Numbered from the stretch's first letter, positions 36,000 to 44,788 are shown. The stretch: DNA of 64,000 nt from Mesorhizobium sp. SOD10 (GCA_000824805.1 CCNA01000007.1:62001-126000); one strand, 5' to 3'. The notes: generated by a model from the letters alone, not told the origin. Made by a program: numbers and translations.

Positions 36000-36870
36000 A
36001 TGCCGCCTTCAACATCTTCTCCAGAAGCTTGCAAGCATCAGCCTCAAGCGGTGCGAACGGCGAGCGCACGGTACCCACAGGATGGCCGAGGATCTCGCAG
36101 CCGGCCTTCACCGATGCAGTATACGGATAGGTCTCGATAAAGGTCGCGACGGGCAGCGTCTTCTGCCAGAGCTTGTTGAGCTCGGCGGCGTTTCCTTCCT
36201 TAGCCGCATTCCACATGCGCACGAACAGCGGCGTCAGGATGTTGGTGCTGCCCATGATCGCGCCCTTGGCGCCGCAGGCCAGGGCCGGTCCGAACAGCAT
36301 GTCGACACCGGTCAAGAAGGCGATGCGGTCCTGATGGCGCGCCGTCAACGCATGCATGTGGCGGATATCACTGCTGGAATCCTTGACGGCCTTGACGGTC
36401 GGAACTTCTGCGACGAGTTCGAGCAGGAAGTCGGGAGTCATCGTGAAGCCGGTCGCAGGCGGATGATTATAGGCGATCAGCGGCAGCTTGGTGGAAGCAC
36501 CGACTTCCTTGTAGTAGCGGATCGCTTCTTGTTCGTTGACCGTCTCATAAAAGGGAACGGCCAGAAGAGCGCTTGTCGCACCCGCCTCTGCCGCAAATTC
36601 AGTCAAAGACCTGGCAGCATTTGTCGAGGCGGCGCCAGTGTGTGCGACAACTGGTACGCGTCCGGCAGCCTGTTCGGTCACGATGCGGATCACCTGGCGG
36701 CGCTCATCGTCGCTGAGTGCCGTGAATTCTCCGGTTCCGCCCGAAGGCAAGAGGCCGTGAACGCCTTCCGAGATCAGCCGGTCGACAAGCGCGCGCAGAG
36801 CAGCTTCGTCGACAGTATCGTTCTTCGTAAAAGGCGTTACCATGGCAGCAATTACGCCAAAGTCAGTCAT
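35992..36870 (-). CDS. DapA-like (dihydrodipicolinate synthase/NAL family) aldolase
   Basis: The protein (292 aa) is a class I aldolase. GGTGEFTAL binds the oxo acid carboxylate, Tyr134 lies in AYNHPPATG and the Schiff-base Lys163 lies in VKAVKDSSSD. The substrate-specificity loop differs from true DapA, and the gene sits in a catabolic operon, so cleavage of a hydroxy-oxo acid or dehydratase-type chemistry is likelier than lysine biosynthesis. A paralogue is encoded at the right edge of the window. AAGGA precedes the ATG at a distance of about 10 bases. Confidence 0.88.
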   Translation of the reverse strand: MTDFGVIAAMVTPFTKNDTVDEAALRALVDRLISEGVHGLLPSGGTGEFTALSDDERRQVIRIVTEQAAGRVPVVAHTGAASTNAARSLTEFAAEAGATSALLAVPFYETVNEQEAIRYYKEVGASTKLPLIAYNHPPATGFTMTPDFLLELVAEVPTVKAVKDSSSDIRHMHALTARHQDRIAFLTGVDMLFGPALACGAKGAIMGSTNILTPLFVRMWNAAKEGNAAELNKLWQKTLPVATFIETYPYTASVKAGCEILGHPVGTVRSPFAPLEADACKLLEKMLKAAYA

Positions 36871-36972
36871 TGGTCTTCAATTCCTTTTGTCAGTGCGCGT
36901 AGGTGTTCGGCATCGGCTGCGCACGTTTGCCGACCCGGATAGACTCCCGCCAGCATCTGGCGAGAGGAAGCT

Positions 36973-37356
36973 TCATTGCCTGTCAGATTGCACTGCGACG
37001 GCGTCGAGTTCGAACAGGACGCCTGGGTTCAATATGACGGTGACTGTAGTCCTCGCCGGTCGGTGATTGCCGAAGAAGCTTGCGTAGAGCGTATTGAACT
37101 CTGCGAAATTCTCTCGTTTTGACAAATAGCAGGTTGTCTTGACGACATCTTGCGGTCGCGCGCCTGCTGCGGCCAACGCAGCGTCGAGGTTGCTCAGTGT
37201 TGCCTTGACTTGGCCTTCGAAGTCGGGCGCGAGCTTGCCGGTTTCCTGAAGCAATCCAACGCATCCGGAAGCATACACCATGCCTCCGGTCACGACGGCA
37301 GCCGAGTAGTGCCCACCGGGCGCAGGTACACCTGGCCCGTCCTTAATTAACTTCAC
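36973..37356 (-). CDS. RidA-family enamine/imine deaminase-like protein
   Basis: The protein (127 aa) has YASGCVGL, the mid-protein VKATLSNLDAALAAAGARPQDVVKTTCYL and the conserved Arg in RPARTTVTV that binds the carboxylate in active RidA. The final Glu is in FELDAVAV. RidA proteins hydrolyse 2-aminoacrylate-type enamines made by PLP dehydratases, and such an enzyme is encoded in this operon. The start is GTG. Divergent family members exist, so activity is not proven. Confidence 0.88.
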   Translation of the reverse strand: MKLIKDGPGVPAPGGHYSAAVVTGGMVYASGCVGLLQETGKLAPDFEGQVKATLSNLDAALAAAGARPQDVVKTTCYLSKRENFAEFNTLYASFFGNHRPARTTVTVILNPGVLFELDAVAVQSDRQ

Positions 37357-37388
37357 GATTTTCCGCTTTCCTTGAATCGCTTAGGTGG

Positions 37389-37757
37389 TCATGAAACGTG
37401 ACCAGGATAGCCGACGACGGAAGCTCCGCCGGGTTCGGGGCATTCTACACGCCCGTACACCGCGACTACGTCCTGATCGCTTTCGACGCGAATAGCATAT
37501 TGAACCCGAGGTGGTACTTGAACCGGTCCGTCTTGCCCGCTGAGTTGTTCGAGACGGAAACCGAGCACCCGTTCACCCGGAACCTCGACGCGAATGCCCT
37601 TCGTGGGTTCGCGATCCGACCAGTACAGGGTGAAATCGAGGTGCGCGGTTTCCGTGCCAGGATTGACCACCATAAGTGCCTCGTGTGAAGCCATGTCCCC
37701 GAAACTGCGTGGCGGTGGACGATCGCAATCGGCGAACCACCATGTTTTACCGGGCAT
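37389..37757 (-). CDS. Sensory rhodopsin transducer (ASRT)-like protein
   Basis: The 122-residue protein matches the small beta-sandwich family of Anabaena sensory rhodopsin transducer: GKTWWFADCDRPPP, SHEALMVVNPG, HLDFTLYWSDREP and GERVLGFRLEQL. The Anabaena protein is a soluble tetramer that binds sensory rhodopsin, but many bacterial homologues occur without any rhodopsin, in sugar or amino-acid operons. No rhodopsin gene is in this window. AGGAGTG precedes the ATG. It lies between RidA and the binding protein; a small-molecule-binding or enzymatic role is possible but unproven. Confidence 0.8.
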   Translation of the reverse strand: MPGKTWWFADCDRPPPRSFGDMASHEALMVVNPGTETAHLDFTLYWSDREPTKGIRVEVPGERVLGFRLEQLSGQDGPVQVPPRVQYAIRVESDQDVVAVYGRVECPEPGGASVVGYPGHVS

Positions 37758-37783
37758 AGAGGTCACTCCTGTGCATTTCGAAT

Positions 37784-38701
37784 TTATGACTTGATCCAGG
37801 GCGAAGTGATCGGCGTGGTCGGGATACCGGCGGCAGTGGCAGCATTGCCGACATATTTCGCCCACAAAGCGCTGAGCACGCCGTGCGAAGTTTGGTATCG
37901 AAGCCAGTTGTCGACGTAGAACTTGGTGCGATAGTCGCTCAGCGGCATGAAGAATGTGGTGATGTCGATGAACGGCGGTGGTACGTCCATGACCGTCAGC
38001 CCGGGGAACGCCTTCTTCGCGTCAGCGACATTGAACTCGCTGAGCAGGGTCGCGTCCGAGCGACCCACGCCGACGTCCTGGATTGCTGCCTGATTGTCCA
38101 GGCTCTTGATCGCCGCACCAGGGAAGATGCCGGGGGCGGCGGCTTCCTGCGAGCTGCCGACGCCGACTGCAATGGTGACGTCAGGATTGCTAAGGTCGGC
38201 AAGGGACTTGGCCGTGGAACCGGGCTTCAGGAGCACGACCTGGGATTCGATCTGGACCGGCTCTGAGCAGAACAGAACCTTCTCAGCGCGCTGAGGCAGG
38301 ATCGTGGCGCAGGTGCCAGCCATGTCGAACTTTCCGGCGAGTTGGGCAGCGAACAGCTGGTCGAACGGCATAACCTCAAATTCGGCTTTCACGTTGAGAC
38401 TTTTGGCCAGCAACTTGGCGAGCTCGATTACATATCCGGTTGGTTCGCCGGAGCTCGGATCGCGCATCTCGATCGGGGCGTAGCTGAGGCTGACACCGAA
38501 TTTGATGCTGCCCCGTTGGAGCGCAGTGTCAATCACCGAGGTTGCGCCCTCCGCCGCCGCCACCGCCTGGCTGCCACCCGCGAAGGAAGCGAGAAGTGCT
38601 CCGGCACCGACCGCACTGGCTATTCCAAAAATGCCGCGCCGGTCGAAGGTCTGCACCGACGCCTCATGGATGGGCTGGTTGGTGTCTTTGGAAATTGTCA
38701 T
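37784..38701 (-). CDS. Polar amino-acid ABC transporter substrate-binding protein
   Basis: The protein (305 aa) has an N-terminal export signal with FDRRGIFGIASAVGAGALLA, resembling a Tat signal. The family 3 (type II) binding fold follows: KFGVSLSYAPIEMRDPSSGE, GYVIELAKLLAKSLNVK, DMAGTCATILPQRAEKV and TIAVGVGSSQEA. It should deliver an amino acid or related amine to the two permeases encoded next. AGAGGAG precedes the ATG. The ligand cannot be read from sequence. Confidence 0.87.
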   Translation of the reverse strand: MTISKDTNQPIHEASVQTFDRRGIFGIASAVGAGALLASFAGGSQAVAAAEGATSVIDTALQRGSIKFGVSLSYAPIEMRDPSSGEPTGYVIELAKLLAKSLNVKAEFEVMPFDQLFAAQLAGKFDMAGTCATILPQRAEKVLFCSEPVQIESQVVLLKPGSTAKSLADLSNPDVTIAVGVGSSQEAAAPGIFPGAAIKSLDNQAAIQDVGVGRSDATLLSEFNVADAKKAFPGLTVMDVPPPFIDITTFFMPLSDYRTKFYVDNWLRYQTSHGVLSALWAKYVGNAATAAGIPTTPITSPWIKS

Positions 38702-38761
38702 TGTCGTTCTCCTCTGAAGCGGGGTGATCGGGTTGTGGAACCGCTGGTGAAAACCTCACCC

Positions 38762-39484
38762 TCAATGGCTACCAGCAGGCTGTTTGGGAAAGTAGCTGAC
38801 CGTGACCGTGGAAACCCCCTCACGACGGAGCCGCCTTTCCAACACGCGTCCGCCCCAGGCCACGATCAGAACCATAGCCAGATAGAGCACTGCGGCGGCG
38901 GTATAGAATTCGAACGGGCGGTAACTCATCTGGGAAAGGCGCTGCGTTTCAAAAAGCAGCTCCGGCACGCCGATGACACCGAGGATGGCGGAATCCTTGA
39001 TGGTGTCGACGAGCTGATTCACAGACGCGGGAAGGATGACCTTCCAGGTCTGAGGCACGATGATGTACCGGGTGACTTGGCTCCGTGTTAGGCCCATTGC
39101 CAGGCCTGCTTCGCGCTGGCCGGCAGCGACTGAGACCAGGCCCGCCCGGATGATTTCCGACATGTAGCCGCTGGTCAGCAAACCAAGGCTGACGATGCCT
39201 GCCACCAGAGCGGTCAGGTTTAGGCCGATGGCGATCGCAAGACCGAAATAGACCCAGATCACCAGTACGTAGAGCGCGACTCCCCTGAAAGCTTGCGTAT
39301 AGGCGTAGCTGACCGAGCGGATAACCGTATTGCGAGAGAGGCGACCGGCGGCAACGACGGCCCCAAGCACCAGGCCGATTGCGAAGGCGCAGAGCGCCAC
39401 TCCCATCGCGATTGCCAGTGCGACGAGAAGAGCATCTAGATTTGCCAATACCGGGCCGAAATCAAGAGCGCGTCCATTAGGCAT
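38762..39484 (-). CDS. Polar amino-acid ABC transporter permease
   Basis: The protein (240 aa) is an integral membrane permease of the HisM/GlnP type with about five hydrophobic segments. It has the family N-terminal region VALAIAMGVALCAFAIGLVL and the EAA loop GQREAGLAMGLTRSQVTRYIIVPQ that contacts the ATPase. It overlaps the stop of the other permease gene by 8 bases, and the two probably form a heterodimer. Confidence 0.88.
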   Translation of the reverse strand: MPNGRALDFGPVLANLDALLVALAIAMGVALCAFAIGLVLGAVVAAGRLSRNTVIRSVSYAYTQAFRGVALYVLVIWVYFGLAIAIGLNLTALVAGIVSLGLLTSGYMSEIIRAGLVSVAAGQREAGLAMGLTRSQVTRYIIVPQTWKVILPASVNQLVDTIKDSAILGVIGVPELLFETQRLSQMSYRPFEFYTAAAVLYLAMVLIVAWGGRVLERRLRREGVSTVTVSYFPKQPAGSH

Positions 39485-40160
39485 GACGGCCGGCCCCCTT
39501 GGACAGACGACGCTCTATAACGCCGCCGATAGCCGCCAGGATCAGGGTGATGACGATCAGTACCAAGCCCGCAAATGTGTAGAGCTCGAAAGGCGTGAAC
39601 GTGCGCAGTGAGACCTGGCGGGCAACGAAGATCATGTCGGCCACGCCGATCGTGGACATGATCGTCGCGCCCTTGAGCAACATGACGAATACGTTGATCG
39701 TGGGCGCCACCACCAGCCGTGCCGCCTGCGGCAGGACCACGGTCTGGAACGCCACGGCCCGGGTGAGCCCCATAGCGGCGGCAGCTTCGCGCTGTCCGCT
39801 TTCGACTGCTTCCAGTCCGCCGCGGTAGACTTCGGCCATATAGGCGGAACCCGTGATACCGAGGGCGATCGCGCCGGCGGTAAAGGCTTGCATCGCGATG
39901 CCGAGCTGTGCGGCGAGGCCGTAATAGAGCCAGAACAGTAGGATGATCAACGGAACCGAACGGACGACGTCGATCACACCCGACGCGAGAACGCGCACAG
40001 GACGTGCAGCGCTCATTCGCATGAGAGCCAGGATTAGGCCGAACGCCAGAGAGATCACCATGCCCACGATCGTCAGCCGGATCATCAAGACGAGCCCGAC
40101 GAGCATCGGCCACATATGGGCGTCGATGACCGACCAGTTGAACTGATAGGTCGCGTTCAT
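39477..40160 (-). CDS. Polar amino-acid ABC transporter permease
   Basis: The protein (227 aa) is the second HisQ/M-type permease. It has GLVLMIRLTIVGMVISLAFG at the first helices, RSVPLIILLFWLYYGLA and the EAA loop GQREAAAAMGLTRAVAFQTVVLPQ. Its ATG overlaps the stop of the ATPase gene (ATGA), so translation is coupled. It pairs with the downstream permease. Confidence 0.88.
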   Translation of the reverse strand: MNATYQFNWSVIDAHMWPMLVGLVLMIRLTIVGMVISLAFGLILALMRMSAARPVRVLASGVIDVVRSVPLIILLFWLYYGLAAQLGIAMQAFTAGAIALGITGSAYMAEVYRGGLEAVESGQREAAAAMGLTRAVAFQTVVLPQAARLVVAPTINVFVMLLKGATIMSTIGVADMIFVARQVSLRTFTPFELYTFAGLVLIVITLILAAIGGVIERRLSKGAGRHA

Positions 40161-40987
40161 GCGACACCTATCGCGCTGAGGAAGGCTCGGGTACGCTCGT
40201 GCTGCGGATTCTTGAAATGGGCCGGTGGCCCCTGCTCAACGACGGCCCCGTCGGCCATGAATACGACGCGGTCGGCGACTTCGAAGGCGAAGCGCATCTC
40301 GTGGGTGACCACGATCATCGTCATACCTGTGGCGGCGAGCCGGCGCATTTCAGCCAGAACCCCGGCGACCAGCTCCGGGTCGAGCGCAGACGTGGCCTCG
40401 TCGAAAAGCATCAGGTGAGGCTTTGGCGCGATGGCACGCGCAATGGCCACACGCTGTTGCTGTCCGCCGGAGAGATTGCGGGGGTAGGCACTGAACTTGT
40501 CGCCAACGCCTACTTGATCGAGCTGCTCCTGCGCTATCCTTCTCGCCTCCCGTGCATGGACACCGTGAGCACGGGTCAAGCCCAGCATCACGTTCTCTCC
40601 GGCCGTCATGTGCGGGAAGAGGTTGAAGTGCTGGAACACCATGCCGACGTCGCAGCGCAACTGCACGAGCGACCGCTCGAACGCGCGCCTGCTCCGCCAA
40701 TCCTTTATCTGGTTGGGGCCGTAGTCCTTGCCCCTGAAAACTATCGAACCGGCATCCGGCACCGTCAGGAGATTGATACAGCGCAACAGGGTGCTTTTCC
40801 CTGAGCCGCTGGGTCCTATCATAACGACGACCTCACCCTCGTTTACTGATAGGTCGACGTTTTTGAGAACATCAAGCTGGCCATAGCTCTTCTTGATGCC
40901 TTCCAGTTTCAGGATCGGAGAGCACGCGCCCGACGACCTCGTCACTTGCAGCGTGCCTTGTTCGGAAGGACAGATCTTGGTTCCCAT
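40157..40987 (-). CDS. Polar amino-acid ABC transporter ATP-binding protein
   Basis: The protein (276 aa) has Walker [10 protein letters not shown], the Q-loop [13 protein letters not shown], the signature LSGGQQQR, Walker B LMLFDEATSALDP and the switch His in VTHEM. These place it in the GlnQ/HisP group. The start is uncertain: ATG at 40987, or ATG at 41005, which lies almost on top of an AGGAG. It is the first gene of the 12-gene operon, next to a promoter region with repeated TTGGACA elements. Confidence 0.88.
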   Translation of the reverse strand: MGTKICPSEQGTLQVTRSSGACSPILKLEGIKKSYGQLDVLKNVDLSVNEGEVVVMIGPSGSGKSTLLRCINLLTVPDAGSIVFRGKDYGPNQIKDWRSRRAFERSLVQLRCDVGMVFQHFNLFPHMTAGENVMLGLTRAHGVHAREARRIAQEQLDQVGVGDKFSAYPRNLSGGQQQRVAIARAIAPKPHLMLFDEATSALDPELVAGVLAEMRRLAATGMTMIVVTHEMRFAFEVADRVVFMADGAVVEQGPPAHFKNPQHERTRAFLSAIGVA

Positions 40988-41083
40988 TTTCGACCCAAAA
41001 CTCATTCTCCTGTGCGTCAGAGTTGATCCGAGTCGGCCACCCGGGATCGCTCTGTCGGTCAATTTTCAGCGGCTAACATGCTA

Positions 41084-41137
41084 TTGGACCTTGACACGTT
41101 GTCCAGCGTGTTGGACACTTGACCTGTATATTGGACA
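41084..41137. promoter_or_regulatory. Repeated TTGGACA operator array between importer operon and iclR
   Basis: TTGGAC(A) occurs at 41084, 41111 and 41131, and its inverse TGTCCA lies at 41101-41105, giving an inverted pair TGTCCA-N6-TGGACA. The spacings are 27 and 20 bases, close to two or three helical turns. The array lies between the divergent importer operon and the plus-strand IclR gene, as expected for an IclR-type dimer or tetramer site. Confidence 0.6.
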
Positions 41138-41195
41138 AAGCAGACTGTTACGCTAGCACCCGCGCTTGTCAATCGGAATTTGTAGGAGATTTCAT

Positions 41196-41966
41196 TTGAG
41201 TGTGACGACAGAGAGCCCCCGCGTCCGCGGAGTCGATCGAGTATTGGAACTCCTCGAAGCTCTTCACGCAGGAAAGCGGCCGATGCGTATCGGCGAACTA
41301 GCACGTATTCTGAATGCGCCGCGTTCAACCGCCTATGATTTGGTCAATCGTCTGTTGGCAGGTGGAATACTGGAAACGTACGACGACGAGGGACGCGTCT
41401 TCTTCGGTAGAACGCTGCACTTTTATGCTGCCGACTACCTGAATCATCATCGTCTAAGTAAGCTAGCACGAGAGGAAGTCGTTGCTCTTGCTGGGGCCAC
41501 GGGACAGACAGCACAGTTTTGCATGATGAATGGCAATAAATTCACCGTGCTGCATATGGACACAGGAAGGACTTTCTTCAAAATCGGGTCCGAAGTTGGA
41601 ATATCGATGCCTTTGCCTTGGACGGCATCAGGCCGCCTGCTGCTCGACCACATGGGCGCCGAGGCCATCAAGCAATTTATCCCTCCGGCTGATTTCATTC
41701 TTCCGAACGGCACTCGGATCGATGAAGACCGTTTTTGTGCAGAGGTAGCCGAAGCTCGCGTCCGGAACTTTGTTGTCGCGAGCGGTCTTGTCGAAGACTT
41801 CACGGAGTGCCTTGCTGTTCCAGTCCGAGCGCCGGACGGCATTGCCATTGGCACCCTGAACCTTATCCTGATCCGAGATCGTCCCTCCCCTGAACGCGAA
41901 AGCTGGGAAAAAGCGCTGATACTAAGCGGCAAGCGTCTTACCCAAAGGCTTCAGACACGCGAGTAG
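41196..41966 (+). CDS. IclR-family regulator of the 12-gene amino-acid operon
   Basis: The protein (256 aa) has an IclR winged helix (RVLELLEALHAGKRPMRIGEL, LNAPRSTAYDLVNRLL) and an effector domain (GQTAQFCMMNGNKFTVLHM, PLPWTASGRLLLDHMG, TECLAVPVRAPDGIAIGTLNL). The best start is a TTG at 41196, 8 bases after AGGAG; the preceding frame has no ribosome site. The gene is divergent from the importer operon, and the TTGGACA array between them is its probable binding site. The target is inferred from position. Confidence 0.86.
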   Translation: MSVTTESPRVRGVDRVLELLEALHAGKRPMRIGELARILNAPRSTAYDLVNRLLAGGILETYDDEGRVFFGRTLHFYAADYLNHHRLSKLAREEVVALAGATGQTAQFCMMNGNKFTVLHMDTGRTFFKIGSEVGISMPLPWTASGRLLLDHMGAEAIKQFIPPADFILPNGTRIDEDRFCAEVAEARVRNFVVASGLVEDFTECLAVPVRAPDGIAIGTLNLILIRDRPSPERESWEKALILSGKRLTQRLQTRE

Positions 41967-42212
41967 TCCATTCGCGTCGGGCCGAACTCGACTTCGTCGT
42001 GAAATCCGGGTGATACAGATCGTCACGACTGCTGGCGACGGGCCCACGCCGACAAGAGGAGGGCTTTCTGGGCTGACTGGTGTGCAGGAGATGCTGAAGC
42101 GTCACACGCAGGGTTCGTTTTCCCTGCCCCGCGGGCGACCTGATCACGATTCTAGCACGACGGCCAAGGCGCTTGCTTCATCTGGCATTGCCGGCCGACG
42201 GCGTGGTCGCCG

Positions 42213-42422
42213 TCACGCCGCACTCGGCGATCTGCTCGCCGGCCGGAACATCGGCTGACCGCCTGCAAACCAATCGTGTGCCGGCGTGTCGTTGAAAATC
42301 ACGATCACATCCTGGGGTGCGGAACCGAGCTTCTCGACGAACACCCGCGTGATCCCTTCCCCGACTTCGCGCTTCTGACTTGTCGAGCGGCCGGGGTAGA
42401 GATCGACCTTGACGAGCGGCAT
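42213..42422 (-). CDS. 4-oxalocrotonate tautomerase-family protein
   Basis: The protein (69 aa) starts MPLVKVDLYPGRS, with Pro-1 as catalytic base. KREVGEGITRVFVEKLG and the beta-strand DVIVIFNDT follow. HDWFAGGQ resembles the C-terminal strand of the YusQ/MSAD-like short tautomerases. AAGGAAGG precedes the ATG. It is the last gene after the broken proline racemase in the spermidine-type importer unit. The substrate is unknown. Confidence 0.8.
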   Translation of the reverse strand: MPLVKVDLYPGRSTSQKREVGEGITRVFVEKLGSAPQDVIVIFNDTPAHDWFAGGQPMFRPASRSPSAA

Positions 42423-42482
42423 GTTGCAACCTTCCTTGACAATTCGATGCGACTGATCAGCAGGCCAGCTTCCGCGATCTCG

Positions 42483-43279
42483 CTATTGCGTCACCGAGGT
42501 CGAGGTGCCCCAGGTATCCGACAGCACGTAGCCTTGCGGATACGGATCCATCGGATCGACATAATAATTGTGTTCGCCCGTGATCCAGGCCCTGCCCGTG
42601 ATCTGCGGCACGATCGCCTTGCGCCCGGCGACTTCGGTGAGTTCGAGGATCCTGCCGGTGAAGCGCGAGCCAATGATCGATTCATGGATCAGCACCTCGC
42701 CTTCCTTCATCTGGCCTCGCGCCTGCAGCACCGCCATGCGGGCCGAGGTACCGGTTCCCGTCGGGCTGCGGTCCGAGCGTCCGGGCGAGACGTTCCCAAC
42801 CCCTCGACTTCGATATTGGCATCGAGGCGCTCGGCGAAGGCTGGCGCGTTGCGGAAGGTGATCGACAGACATTTGCCGTCGCGGCATTCGGCGCTGACCT
42901 CGATGACGCCGCCGGGCATGTCCAGCTTGAAGCGCGTCTCGGGCTCCTGCATCGGCACCATGCCGGTCTCGAGCAGCACCGTGGCGATGCAGATCGTGTT
43001 GGAGCCGGACATCGGCGGGTATTCGGTCGGCTCCATGATGATGGCGCCCGCGGCGCAATCCTCGCGCGTCGAGGGCACCAGGAGATTGACATGACGGGCA
43101 ACGCTGCCGCGCGGCTCGCAGATCAGCATGCGCCTGATCTGGTCGTGATCGCGCTCCATCGTAATCATCTTTTCCATCATCGTGCGGCCCGCGGGCGGCA
43201 GCACGCCGCCCACGATGACGTCGCCGATCTCCCCCTCGGCATGGCAGCCGACGACGCGGATGCTGGTTTTGGTGCGCAT
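42483..43279 (-). pseudogene. Proline racemase-family gene with internal deletion and frameshift
   Basis: The N-terminal part, from 43279 (IRVVGCHAEGEIGDVIVGG, the first active-site segment PPMSGSNTIC and FRNAPAFAERLDANIEVEGLG), reads in one frame. From about 42800 the family continues only in another frame (GNVSPGRSDRSPTGTGTSAR, HESIIGSRFTGRI, ending at 42483). The family segment between these parts, including the AYGG region and a HISFC-like part of roughly 75-80 residues, is missing. The total of about 265 codons compares with about 330-345 normally. The catalytic positions are Ser and Thr rather than the Cys pair of proline racemase. A single functional enzyme is unlikely. Confidence 0.75.
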
Positions 43280-43294
43280 TGTTGCTTCCCAGGT

Positions 43295-44788
43295 CTAGGT
43301 GCTTGGCAGATAACGCGGATAGCTGCGCGAATCCTGGATGATGACGGTCTTGAGGACACAAAATTCCTCGGCCGCATAGCGTCCGTTCTCGCGCCCGAAT
43401 CCGCTCTGGCGCATACCGCCGATCGGTACCTCCGACGGCACGTCGAGGAAGGTGTTCACCCACACAATACCTGAGCGGATTTCTCGGGCCATGAACAGTG
43501 CCGTATCGATGCTGCCTGTCCAGATCCCAGAAGAAAGCCCGTAGAGCGTATCATTGGCGAGTTGGGCCGCCTCCTCGATAGTGTCGAAGGTGAGCACCGA
43601 AATGACCGGGCCGAAAATCTCCTCCCTGGCGATGGCGAGGTCAGGCGTTACGCCGCTGAAGATCGTCGGCTCGATGTAGTAGCCCGGCAAGGCTTCAATC
43701 GCCGAGCCGCCAAGAATGAGTGTGGCGGTACGCTTACCCTCGTCGATATAGCGCAGGATCTTGTCGTAGTGCGTCTTGCTGATGATGGCCCCATACCCGT
43801 TGCCGGCCTTGAGCGGATCGCCGACCTTAACTCTAGCCATCTTTTCCTTCAGCATCGCGACGAAGCTGTCTGCGATCGAGGACTGGACGAGCAGTCTGCT
43901 GCCGCTGCAGCATTCGGCGCCGGCGTTGTGAATGATGCCCTTCACCGCGCCATCGACAGCGGCTTCCAGATTGGCGTCGGCGAACACGATGTTGGGGTTC
44001 TTGCCGCCGAGCTCGACGATCGTCTTCTTGAGCGTTCCGGAAGCGGCCGCAATGATGGCACTCCCCGTCGCGGTCGATCCGGTGAACGAGACGACGTCCA
44101 CGTCCGGATGCTGCGCGATGCGCTTGCCCACTGGATCGCCATAACCGGTGACGACATTGAACACGCCTTTCGGCAGCCCGGCCTCTTCAAGGATTTTCGC
44201 CAACAGGAGCGTCGTTCCCGATGTCAGCTCGCTCGGCTTTGCCACGACGCTGCAGCCTGCCGCCAGAGCGAACGGCAGTTTCTGGCTGAGCACCACGAGC
44301 GGATAGTTCCAGGGCGTGATCATGCCGACCACGCCGGCCGGCTCGCGCAACACCAGTGCCATCTTGTCGCTGCCGAGATTGGTGTGGCTGTCACCGTGCA
44401 GCGAACGCGCCTGTCCGGCTGCGAAGTCCCAGATATCGCCGGCCCATTGGATTTCCTCGCGGGCCTGGGTCAGGATCTTGCCCGATTCAAGCGCCTCGAT
44501 CAGCGCAAGGTCCTCGAACCCCGTCTTCAGGCGCACCGATACGGCTCGCAATACCTCGCTGCGCTGGGCGCCGGTCAGGCCCGACCAGCGTTTGTCCTTG
44601 AATGCGGCCCTGGCGGCGGCGACCGCGCGGTCCACGTCCTCGACCGTGCCTTCCGGCCAGGTCGCCAGGAGTTGGCCGTCGCTCGGCGCGTGCCGCTTGA
44701 TGTTTTTGCCACTGCTCGACCCGACGGAAAGTCCGTCGATATGATGGCTCATCCGCCGTGCAGATATCTCGCTTTTGAGCTCATCCAT
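43295..44788 (-). CDS. Aldehyde dehydrogenase (ALDH superfamily)
   Basis: The protein (497 aa) is a full-length ALDH. TPWNYPLVV is the oxyanion Asn region, FTGSTATGSAI the cofactor site, VELGGKNPNIV carries the general-base Glu and NAGAECCSGS carries the catalytic Cys. The C-terminal EVPIGGMRQSGFGREN is standard. It resembles gamma-aminobutyraldehyde or betaine-aldehyde dehydrogenases, which would suit a polyamine-type importer. GGAG lies 7 bases before the ATG. It sits between the ATPase gene and the broken racemase. Confidence 0.88.
   Translation of the reverse strand: MDELKSEISARRMSHHIDGLSVGSSSGKNIKRHAPSDGQLLATWPEGTVEDVDRAVAAARAAFKDKRWSGLTGAQRSEVLRAVSVRLKTGFEDLALIEALESGKILTQAREEIQWAGDIWDFAAGQARSLHGDSHTNLGSDKMALVLREPAGVVGMITPWNYPLVVLSQKLPFALAAGCSVVAKPSELTSGTTLLLAKILEEAGLPKGVFNVVTGYGDPVGKRIAQHPDVDVVSFTGSTATGSAIIAAASGTLKKTIVELGGKNPNIVFADANLEAAVDGAVKGIIHNAGAECCSGSRLLVQSSIADSFVAMLKEKMARVKVGDPLKAGNGYGAIISKTHYDKILRYIDEGKRTATLILGGSAIEALPGYYIEPTIFSGVTPDLAIAREEIFGPVISVLTFDTIEEAAQLANDTLYGLSSGIWTGSIDTALFMAREIRSGIVWVNTFLDVPSEVPIGGMRQSGFGRENGRYAAEEFCVLKTVIIQDSRSYPRYLPST

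Noticed and set aside
35992..36870. Lysine-biosynthetic DapA
   Set aside because: The catalytic residues fit the whole family, while the operon is catabolic and a second similar gene lies at 63132, so no biosynthetic role is supported.
37389..37757. Evidence for a light-sensing system
   Set aside because: Only the transducer-like protein is present. No opsin gene or carotenoid gene occurs in the window.
42108..42127. Hairpin GCAGGG ... CCCTGC as a terminator
   Set aside because: The stem is only six bases, with no T-run and no gene end nearby.
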